The translations under genes were made by a program, and so were the position numbers. From positions 1-47,721 of the forward strand of contig JAGAMG010000030.1 in assembly GCA_017624835.1 (NCBI GenBank): a stretch of 47,721 nt of DNA, given 5' to 3'. A model generated the notes under the pieces. That model was not told the DNA's origin. It worked only from the letters and a program-made list of their open reading frames with translations, and searched no databases. This DNA is from Lachnospiraceae bacterium (lineage in GTDB: Bacteria > Bacillota > Clostridia > Lachnospirales > Lachnospiraceae). Shown here piece by piece: positions 42,060 through 47,721 of the stretch; positions within the stretch are counted from its first letter, which is position 1, and every line of letters starts with the position of its first letter.

Positions 42060-42734
42060 ATGATTAGGACAGCTATACTTGTTGATGGAGCTTTTTATAG
42101 AAAACGAGCATATAATCTTTTTGGAGATAAAAATCCTGCAGAACGCGCAAAAGAATTGTCGTCATATTGCCATAGACATATAAAGGAAGAAAAAGATGGT
42201 GCGTCATTGTATAGAGTGTTTTATTATGATTGTCCACCGGTCAATAAACAGGTTTATCATCCTTTATTAAAAAAGTCAATTGATTTGGGAAAGACGAGTG
42301 ATTATGCTTGGGCGAATGAGTTTTTTAAAGAACTGAAACATCAGAGAAAATTTGCATTACGTTTAGGAAGATTAGCAGAAGAACAGGCCATCATTAACAT
42401 AAAACCTGAATCTTTTAGAAAAGTAATAAATGGCACTATGGAGCTTAAGGATTTGACGGAGAGAGATTTTGCATTATCAGTTTCGCAAAAAGGGGTTGAT
42501 ATGCGAATTGGTGTTGACATATCAGCTTTAGCATTTAAAAGTCAAGTAGATCGTATTATTTTGATATCAGGAGATAGTGATTTTGTACCGGCTGCTAAGC
42601 AGGCGCGGAGAGAAGGAATCGATTTTATATTAGATCCTATGCGTTCACCGATAAAAGATGATTTATATGAACACATAGATGGTATCCGAACCAAGGCTCC
42701 CAAATTATCTGTAGGAGCAGAAATGAAGGACTAA
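42060..42734 (+). CDS. NYN-domain protein (LabA/DUF88-like, PIN-related)
   Basis: 224 residues. NYN motifs are AILVDGAFYRKRAYNLFG at the start (first Asp), GVDMRIGVDISALAFK with two acidic residues, and IILISGDSDFVPAAKQARRE with the GDSD block. These form the metal site of a PIN-like RNase fold. A middle segment (about 80-130) is variable. Proteins of this kind cut or bind RNA; some accompany defence genes. AAAGGAG six bases ahead sets the start at 42060. It follows the STAND gene by 175 bases, with a structured RNA between. Confidence 0.87.
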   Translation: MIRTAILVDGAFYRKRAYNLFGDKNPAERAKELSSYCHRHIKEEKDGASLYRVFYYDCPPVNKQVYHPLLKKSIDLGKTSDYAWANEFFKELKHQRKFALRLGRLAEEQAIINIKPESFRKVINGTMELKDLTERDFALSVSQKGVDMRIGVDISALAFKSQVDRIILISGDSDFVPAAKQARREGIDFILDPMRSPIKDDLYEHIDGIRTKAPKLSVGAEMKD

Positions 42735-42791
42735 ATTATATGGGCTTAGACCATATTGTTTTCGAGAAAAATACTATGGACGTGACAATAT

Positions 42792-43499
42792 ATGTATCAG
42801 TCGATAAAAAACGAAATTTTTCATGTACATACATGGAGATGTAAGCATGCGGCAGATGACCGGGATTATGAATATGTTGAAAAGGCAATTGACTTAGGTG
42901 CTGGTAGAATTGTTTTTACAGACCATTGTCCTTTTCCGGGTGACCCATTCAGGAGTCGTATGGATATGGCACAATTGGAAGAGTATATTTCAACATTGAG
43001 TCAATTAAAAGCGAAATATGCTTCAAGGATAGAACTTGTAGCAGGACTTGAAACGGAGTATCTGCCATCATATAATAATTATTATTCAGAATTGAAAAAA
43101 ACGGAGGGACTTGACTTACTGATTTTGGGTCAGCATATGTTTGAACATGATGATGGAAGCCTGAGCTTTGGGGATGAGGATAAGTCCGTAGAATATGTTG
43201 GATTGTGCAGGGCAATTGTGGATGGAATAAAAACAGGATATTTTGATGTTGTAGCACATCCGGATCGAAGCTTTAGAAGATGCAAAACCTGGACTGCTGA
43301 TATGGAACGTGCAGGTCTTGAAATTATTAGGGAAGCTCAGAAAAATAATGTTTTGTTAGAGAGAAATTTTTCTTCCATGAAACATAAAAAGCATTATTGG
43401 AAACAGTTCTGGAGTGAGGAAACATTAGAAATCAGTATATATGGTTATGATGCACATTCTGTTGAGGAGATGGAAGCTTTTTGGAAAAAGAAAAAATAA
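42792..43499 (+). CDS. PHP-domain phosphoesterase (histidinol-phosphatase-like)
   Basis: 235 residues. PHP metal ligands: HVHTWRCKHA near residue 11, FTDHCPFPGD near 42, GLETEYLP near 85, LGQHMFEHD near 112, VVAHPDRSF near 154 and YGYDAHSVEEM near the end. This is the HisK-type fold. It hydrolyses a phosphate ester; with no his genes nearby the substrate is open. No strong ribosome site lies before the ATG. It may be the last gene of the AT-rich island. Confidence 0.85.
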   Translation: MYQSIKNEIFHVHTWRCKHAADDRDYEYVEKAIDLGAGRIVFTDHCPFPGDPFRSRMDMAQLEEYISTLSQLKAKYASRIELVAGLETEYLPSYNNYYSELKKTEGLDLLILGQHMFEHDDGSLSFGDEDKSVEYVGLCRAIVDGIKTGYFDVVAHPDRSFRRCKTWTADMERAGLEIIREAQKNNVLLERNFSSMKHKKHYWKQFWSEETLEISIYGYDAHSVEEMEAFWKKKK

Positions 43500-43516
43500 T
43501 CGGAGGTACCAAAGAA

Positions 43517-44581
43517 ATGACCCAAACCATCAAAATAGCCCCCTATTACGGAAGCCTTCAAGGCATGACAAGAAAATTCGACAAATATGCCAGACAGGAC
43601 TTCTTCAAAGGCTCAACCATAGAAGAATTTGAACAATGGAAAACAGAAACCAGAAATAAATTATCAGACATCATCGGACTGCAATATATGGAAGAATGTC
43701 CTTTAAATCCTGTTGTTTTAGAAAGCGTGGAGGTTGCACCGGACATCCTTAGACAAAAAGTGCTTCTTCAGGTGGAGCCGGAGGTCTTTATGCCCGTATT
43801 CATTTTGATTCCCCGGAAGCCCCTTTTGACCAAGGCTGGAAAAGAGAAATGCTTCCTTGCTCTGCCGGGACATATGGGAGCAGGAAAATACAGTGTGGCA
43901 GGCTGTTATGATATTCCGGCAGTAAAAGAAAAGATTGAGTTTTTCAACTACGATTATGGTATGAAATTAGCCACATTAGGATATGTAACCTTCTGCCCGG
44001 ATTGCCGTGGCTTTGGAGAACGACGGGATGAAGCAGTGCAGGGGGATGAGGAAGGGAAGTTCCTAAATAGCAGTTGTTTTCACCTGGCTCATATGGCGGA
44101 GCCCATGGGACAGACTGTAATCGGTATGCTTACCTGGGATTTTATGAGACTGATTGATTATATTGAAACCAATGACAGCTGGGATACTGAGGAGTTGGGC
44201 TGTGTAGGATTTTCAGGCGGCGGTATGCAGACGCTCTGGTTATCTGCATTGGATGAAAGAGTAAAGTGTGTCATTATCAGCGGCTACATGTATGGCTATA
44301 AGGATTCCCTGATGATTTTAAACGGAAACTGCAACTGCAATTATGTGCCCGGACTTTGGCGGCATTATGATATGGGGGATATCGGTTCCTTGATTGCTCC
44401 CAGAGAGTTAACAGTGCAGTCCTGTAGGGAAGATAAATTAAACGGTCCCAGGGGGCTGGATAATGTGTACGAGCAGGTAGATATTATACGAGCTGCTTAT
44501 GCATTGTACGGAAAAGAGGAATTATTGACACATGATATCCGGGAAGGTACCCATTGCTTCCATCAGGAGATTTTGAAATAA
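43517..44581 (+). CDS. Alpha/beta hydrolase, acetyl esterase-like
   Basis: 354 residues. Nucleophile elbow is GFSGGGMQTLWLSALD (Ser in G-x-S-x-G), with FCPDCRGFGERRD before it and the likely catalytic His in REGTHCFHQEI at the end. LALPGHMGAGKYSVAG forms the oxyanion region. The fold matches dienelactone hydrolase/acetyl xylan esterase relatives; the substrate is unknown. The start at 43517 has GGAGG upstream; a longer frame from 43481 overlaps the PHP gene. Codon use shifts back toward the chromosomal type here. Confidence 0.8.
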   Translation: MTQTIKIAPYYGSLQGMTRKFDKYARQDFFKGSTIEEFEQWKTETRNKLSDIIGLQYMEECPLNPVVLESVEVAPDILRQKVLLQVEPEVFMPVFILIPRKPLLTKAGKEKCFLALPGHMGAGKYSVAGCYDIPAVKEKIEFFNYDYGMKLATLGYVTFCPDCRGFGERRDEAVQGDEEGKFLNSSCFHLAHMAEPMGQTVIGMLTWDFMRLIDYIETNDSWDTEELGCVGFSGGGMQTLWLSALDERVKCVIISGYMYGYKDSLMILNGNCNCNYVPGLWRHYDMGDIGSLIAPRELTVQSCREDKLNGPRGLDNVYEQVDIIRAAYALYGKEELLTHDIREGTHCFHQEILK

Positions 44582-44590
44582 AACAACAAC

Positions 44591-44619
44591 AGGGGAGAAT
44601 GGCATCACCATTCTCCCCT
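44591..44619. terminator. Bidirectional terminator between hydrolase and oad genes
   Basis: Perfect 12-pair stem AGGGGAGAATGG (44591-44602) / CCATTCTCCCCT (44608-44619), loop CATCA. Confidence 0.85.
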
Positions 44620-44645
44620 GATTTTCGCATATACATTCAATTCTA

Positions 44646-44768
44646 TTATTTCGCTTCGGGCTTCTTGTTATCAATCTTTTTTAATACGGTAGTTACTAAC
44701 ATAATAACGATCATTGCGGTAAAGATACCAAGCATACCCATTCCCATAATTTCTAAAGCAATCTGCAT
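44646..44768 (-). CDS. OadG-like small transporter subunit
   Basis: 40 residues, missed by longer ORF cut-offs. One membrane helix (about 3-28: IALEIMGMGMLGIFTAMIVI) and a short basic tail ending KKPEAK. This is the form of the small OadG-related subunits that accompany OadB in Clostridia. AGGAGGAA stands eight bases before the ATG, and the gene follows oadB by 15 bases. It probably stabilises the Na+ pump in the membrane. Confidence 0.75.
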   Translation of the reverse strand: MQIALEIMGMGMLGIFTAMIVIMLVTTVLKKIDNKKPEAK

Positions 44769-44783
44769 ATCAGTATTCCTCCT

Positions 44784-45920
44784 TTACATGAAAGATGTTA
44801 CCAGGTTAATCAGTAATCCGCCTGCGATAGCAGAAGCAACCTGACCTGCTACGTTTGCGCCGGCAGCATGCATCAGAATAACATTACCGGGACTTTCCTC
44901 CTGAGCAATCTTCTGTACAACACGGGATGCCATGGGGAATGCAGAAATACCTGCTGCACCAACCATGGGGTTAACCTTGTTTTTGGTAAACAGATTTAAG
45001 AACTTAGCAAATAATACACCACCGATGGTATCGAATACGAATGCAGCAAGACCGATTACCATGATGAACAAGGTATCAGGGCGAACAAATGCCTCAGCCT
45101 GCATACTAAAGGAAATGGTAATACCAAGTAATAATGTAATCAGGTTGGTAAGTGTGGTCTGAGCAGTGTCGGATAAGGACTGCAGAACACCACATTCACG
45201 AATCAGGTTACCAAACATCAAAAATCCTACTAAGGAAGCGGAAGAAGGAGCAATTAAGCCTACGATAATGGTAACAAAGATGGGGAACAGGATTCTGGTT
45301 CTCTTGGAAACAGAACTGCTCTCATAAGGCATGCGGATGCTTCTTTCCTTCTTGGTAGTAACCAGCTTGATAGCAAAGGGCTGTACGATAGGAACCAATG
45401 CCATGTAGGAATATGCGGCTACTGCAATAGCGCCTATGTAATTAGATTTCAGTACCTGGGATACCAATAAAGCGGTAGGACCATCCGCAGCACCGATGAT
45501 ACCGATGGAAGCTGCATCCTTCAAATCGAAGCCCAAAAGTACTGCAATTAACAATGCGGCAAAGATACCGAACTGTGCTGCAGCACCATATAAAAACATG
45601 GAGGGTTTGGAAAGAAGGGGACCAAAGTCAATCATTGCACCAATACCGATGAATAACAATAAAGGCAGTGCCTCGGATGCTGCAATACCGGTGTCATAAA
45701 GCCAGGTTACGATACCGTTAACCTCGCCCACACCCTGAAGGGTCTGATTAATGGCATTACTACCGGGCAGGTTTACCAGAATGGCACCAAAGCCCATGGG
45801 TAATAACAGTGAAGGCTCATACTGTTTTTTGATGGCAACCCAGATAAGGATTCCTCCTACTGCGTACATAACTAATTGTTGCCATGTGATGGCGAGAATT
45901 CCTTCCCACAAGAATGACAT
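44784..45920 (-). CDS. oadB: Na+-transporting decarboxylase beta subunit (OadB/GcdB/MmdB)
   Basis: 378 residues, about ten membrane helices. Family marks are PLLLFIGIGAMIDFGPLL, GIIGAADGPTALLVSQVL (first conserved Asp), FGNLIRECGVLQSLSDTAQT, and NPMVGAAGISAFPMASRVVQ. The beta subunit couples decarboxylation of oxaloacetate, methylmalonyl-CoA or glutaconyl-CoA to Na+ export. No alpha (biotin carboxyltransferase) subunit is nearby, so the substrate is unknown. GAGG eight bases ahead sets the start at 45920. The gene is preceded by a riboswitch-like leader. Confidence 0.93.
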   Translation of the reverse strand: MSFLWEGILAITWQQLVMYAVGGILIWVAIKKQYEPSLLLPMGFGAILVNLPGSNAINQTLQGVGEVNGIVTWLYDTGIAASEALPLLLFIGIGAMIDFGPLLSKPSMFLYGAAAQFGIFAALLIAVLLGFDLKDAASIGIIGAADGPTALLVSQVLKSNYIGAIAVAAYSYMALVPIVQPFAIKLVTTKKERSIRMPYESSSVSKRTRILFPIFVTIIVGLIAPSSASLVGFLMFGNLIRECGVLQSLSDTAQTTLTNLITLLLGITISFSMQAEAFVRPDTLFIMVIGLAAFVFDTIGGVLFAKFLNLFTKNKVNPMVGAAGISAFPMASRVVQKIAQEESPGNVILMHAAGANVAGQVASAIAGGLLINLVTSFM

Positions 45921-46003
45921 AATATTACCTCTGTGCGTTGCGTCGCACATGTACACCCGAATACGCATTTTTTATTCGGATGGGGAGTATGGCTTATTGG
46001 CAT

Positions 46004-46045
46004 AAAAAAAGACCCTTATCACAACACCTTTTTGTGATAAAAGTC
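46004..46045 (-). terminator. Attenuator terminator of the oadB leader
   Basis: Read on the minus strand, GACTTTTATCACAA (46045-46032) pairs with TTGTGATAAGGGTC (46024-46011), two G-U pairs, then seven T (46010-46004). Its 5' arm overlaps the 3' arm of the aptamer-like P1 stem. Confidence 0.88.
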
Positions 46046-46128
46046 TCGCCATTTCAATTTTAAGCGGACGGCTTATCCGTCGTTCTGACGCTTAAAATCC
46101 ATATAAATATGGTGGCTACTCCCTTTTT
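46039..46128 (-). promoter_or_regulatory. Riboswitch-like leader of oadB, resembling yybP-ykoY (Mn2+)
   Basis: The transcript begins AAAAGGGAGTAGCCA and, 65 bases on, has TGGCGAGACTTTT. These pair as AAAAG/CTTTT and GCCA/TGGC, leaving GGAGTA opposite GAGA. That matches the yybP-ykoY aptamer core (GGGGAGUA ... GCAAGACCUUU). Between them are a perfect ATTTTAAGCG/CGCTTAAAAT stem and a GACGG/CCGTC hairpin. P1 and the terminator are mutually exclusive, as in an ON switch. The class call is from memory and by eye. Confidence 0.55.
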
Positions 46129-46132
46129 CGCC

Positions 46133-46161
46133 ATTATACAGCGAAAAATATCAAAATGCAA
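46133..46161 (-). promoter_or_regulatory. Promoter of the oadB leader
   Basis: Minus strand TTGCAT (46161-46156), 17-base spacer, TATAAT (46138-46133). The start would fall near 46126, the first bases of the aptamer-like RNA. Confidence 0.75.
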
Positions 46162-46235
46162 TATTATTTTAATAAAACTTTTATATTTTAACATATATTT
46201 AACAGGAGAATCAAAAGTTAGCATGGGCTAACAGA

Positions 46236-46264
46236 TTGCTTTTGCTGCATAAAAAAAGTATAAT
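46236..46264 (+). promoter_or_regulatory. Promoter of rubrerythrin
   Basis: TTGCTT (46236-46241), 17-base spacer, TATAAT (46259-46264), 50 bases before the gene. Confidence 0.65.
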
Positions 46265-46313
46265 AAAGTAGTAGAAATTTTTCAAAAAAAATGAATAATC
46301 GGAGGATAAGACT

Positions 46314-46853
46314 ATGGCAGAATTAAAAGGAAGCAAGACAGAAAAAAATCTCATGGAAGCCTTTGCAGGAGAATCCATGGCACGCAATAAATATTCTTAT
46401 TTTGCGTCCAAGGCAAGAAAAGACGGTTATGTGCAGATTGCAGAGCTTTTTGAAGAAACAGCAGCAAATGAAAAAGAGCATGCAAAAATCTGGTATAAGC
46501 TGTTACATGATGGTATTGGTTCTACCGTAGAGAACTTAAAGGCAGCAGCAGAGGGTGAGAACTACGAGTGGACGGATATGTATGCTACCTTTGCTAAGGA
46601 GGCAAGAGAGGAAGGCTTTGATACCATTGCAGACTTGTTTGAAGGCGTAGCAGCTATTGAAAAAGAGCATGAGGAAAGATATTTAAAGCTTCTGAAAAAT
46701 ATAGAAGATGGTATTGTATTTTCCAGAGACGGAGATATGATTTGGAAATGTAAGAATTGTGGTCATATTTGTGTGGGCTCAAAGGCTCCTGAAGTATGCC
46801 CTGTATGTAATCATCCCCAGTCCTATTTTGAGATTAAGGCAGAAAATTACTAG
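46314..46853 (+). CDS. rbr: Rubrerythrin
   Basis: 179 residues. The ferritin-like domain (1-140) has the di-iron ligands in [41 protein letters not shown] and [11 protein letters not shown]. The C-terminal rubredoxin domain carries CKNCGH and CPVCNHP. It reduces hydrogen peroxide with electrons from rubredoxin or NADH systems, protecting anaerobes from oxygen. GGAGGA precedes the ATG. A small DUF6171 gene follows after 31 bases and may share the transcript. Confidence 0.96.
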   Translation: MAELKGSKTEKNLMEAFAGESMARNKYSYFASKARKDGYVQIAELFEETAANEKEHAKIWYKLLHDGIGSTVENLKAAAEGENYEWTDMYATFAKEAREEGFDTIADLFEGVAAIEKEHEERYLKLLKNIEDGIVFSRDGDMIWKCKNCGHICVGSKAPEVCPVCNHPQSYFEIKAENY

Positions 46854-46884
46854 AAGTATATAAATATAATAGGAAGTATTACAA

Positions 46885-47157
46885 ATGAATGAGATACAAA
46901 AAGATGGTTCGGGACGGGTTTGTCGCAGATGTCTTACCAGAGATATGATTGGACAGGAGGAATATTTTTCCAATTTGCGAGATTATATTGATAATCTTGA
47001 CATAGATATCAAAGCAGAGCCTGTATTATATGAATCCAGATTGGATATTTGCAAGGAATGCGACCTGTTATTTCAGGGAATGTGTCGCAGCTGTGGCTGT
47101 TATGTTGAACTTCGGGCAGCAGTAACAAAAAACACATGCCCTAATAAAAAATGGTAA
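46885..47157 (+). CDS. DUF6171-like small cysteine-rich protein
   Basis: 90 residues with four or so CxxC-type pairs: CRRCLTRDM, ICKECDLLFQGMC, RSCGCYVELRAA, and a final CPNKKW. The pattern fits two zinc ribbons or a small Fe-S protein. It resembles the DUF6171 group from Clostridia (from memory). No function is known. Its place behind rubrerythrin could hint at redox work, but the pairing may be accidental. The ATG lacks a strong ribosome site (AGGAAG at a loose spacing). Confidence 0.75.
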   Translation: MNEIQKDGSGRVCRRCLTRDMIGQEEYFSNLRDYIDNLDIDIKAEPVLYESRLDICKECDLLFQGMCRSCGCYVELRAAVTKNTCPNKKW

Positions 47158-47222
47158 ATTGTGTCGGTTTTATAAAAAGTTTAGAAATACTTCCCAATCC
47201 GTATATTTACTGATGTTAAGAG

Positions 47223-47270
47223 ACATGCTAAACTGTTCGTATAGTAATGAATGGTTTGGCATGTTTTTTT
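47223..47270 (+). terminator. Intrinsic terminator after the rubrerythrin/DUF6171 genes
   Basis: ACATGCTAAAC (47223-47233) pairs with GTTTGGCATGT (47254-47264), one wobble, 20-base loop, then TTTTTTT. Confidence 0.8.
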
Positions 47271-47306
47271 ATGTAAGCTGTTTGTAAGGATACGGAAGGA
47301 ATGCCT

Positions 47307-47721
47307 ATGAATAAACAGGAATTTATTGATAGATTAAGAAGTGCATTAAATGGCAGGGTGACGCCGGCACTGGTAACGGAGAATGTCAATTATTATGAAG
47401 ATTATATAAATATGGAAATCCGCAAGGGCAAAAGTGAGGAAGAGGTTTTGCAGATGCTGGGAGATCCAAGGCTGATTGCAAGAACCATCATTGACACCAA
47501 TGGTGGAGAGGAACAGGCAAATAACAGGAATTCTGCTTATGAGAACAGAAATTATCAAGGCTCGGACCCTTACAATGCTCATTATACAACAGCGGGGTAT
47601 CAAAGCAGCGGTTATCAGAATTCCAATAGAAATGCGAATCCCGGTACAGACCCAAAGGTTAGGGGTTATCAAATGCCCGGATGGCTTTGGGGAATTATTG
47701 TTGTATTAATTATAGTAGTCA
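47307..47721 (+). CDS. DUF1700-like membrane protein (3' end outside window)
   Basis: The first 138 codons are visible. The N-terminal helix bundle MNKQEFIDRLRSALNGRV, YYEDYINMEIRKGKSEEEVL and MLGDPRLIARTIID is typical of DUF1700/HAAS proteins, which often sit beside PadR-type regulators. A Gln/Asn/Tyr/Gly-rich, low-complexity linker (about 70-125) leads to a membrane helix starting PGWLWGIIVVLIIVV at the window edge. AAGGA six bases before ATG 47307 sets the start; ATG 47301 is in frame but too close. Confidence 0.75.
   Translation, partial: MNKQEFIDRLRSALNGRVTPALVTENVNYYEDYINMEIRKGKSEEEVLQMLGDPRLIARTIIDTNGGEEQANNRNSAYENRNYQGSDPYNAHYTTAGYQSSGYQNSNRNANPGTDPKVRGYQMPGWLWGIIVVLIIVV

Noticed and set aside
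41885-42060. Type III toxin-antitoxin RNA with tandem repeats before the NYN gene
   Set aside because: The leader has two different hairpins and no tandem repeated units, so a ToxI-like repeat RNA is not supported, though a small RNA remains possible.

Overview
The window is a low-GC chromosomal segment from an anaerobic, spore-forming Clostridia, most likely a Lachnospiraceae gut bacterium. Supporting signs are AGGAGG-type ribosome sites, the spoIIA operon and spoVA genes, pyruvate:ferredoxin oxidoreductase, rubrerythrin, a minimal SufB/SufC pair, a sodium-pump decarboxylase beta subunit, and small families typical of the group (DUF6171, OadG-like peptides, VTC with DUF4956). No rRNA and no CRISPR array were seen; there is one tRNA, tRNA-Arg(ACG).

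Layout. (1) 1-1640: the end of a Tn916-like integrative element (excisionase fragment, tyrosine integrase, paired repeats). (2) 1667-4531: phosphatase, oxidoreductase and FG-GAP/VCBS protein. (3) 4572-7879: valS under a valine T-box, with a 163-bp palindrome lodged between the attenuator and the gene. (4) 8024-13103: two acetyltransferases, small proteins, folC with a coupled 50-residue gene, and a membrane TPR protein. (5) 13159-18675: sporulation block: spoIIAA-spoIIAB-sigF, a membrane-anchored GH25 protein, spoVAB and spoVAA in that order, plsC on the opposite strand, and a lone spoVAC. (6) 18863-23310: accessory block: HTH gene coupled to a BRO-type antirepressor pseudogene, a fused HTH/glycerol-3-phosphate dehydrogenase, and an IS30-family element. 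(7) 23436-36636: housekeeping and regulatory genes: membrane protein with XRE regulator, membrane-anchored MerR beside an iron alcohol dehydrogenase, a second MerR, VTC/DUF4956/AAC(3)-like set, HD hydrolase, nifJ, a CheX-like and CheY pair, and sufC-sufB. (8) 36797-43499: tRNA-Arg followed by an AT-rich island with a 1515-residue nuclease-STAND ATPase (probable anti-phage protein), a structured leader or small RNA, a NYN nuclease-like gene and a PHP phosphoesterase. (9) 43517-47721: hydrolase, oadB/oadG-like operon behind a riboswitch-like leader, rubrerythrin, DUF6171 and the start of a DUF1700 gene.

How the genes work together. SpoIIAA/SpoIIAB/SigF form the forespore partner-switching module, and the SpoVA proteins are its late effectors in dipicolinate traffic. 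NifJ, SufBC and rubrerythrin fit strict anaerobic Fe-S metabolism. The most unusual content is the HTH-GpsA fusion, the STAND nuclease with its neighbouring structured RNA and NYN gene, the Mn2+-riboswitch-like leader on a Na+-pump gene, and the CheX-like protein with MshEN-like repeats. All functional calls come from reading sequence motifs; no database search was run.
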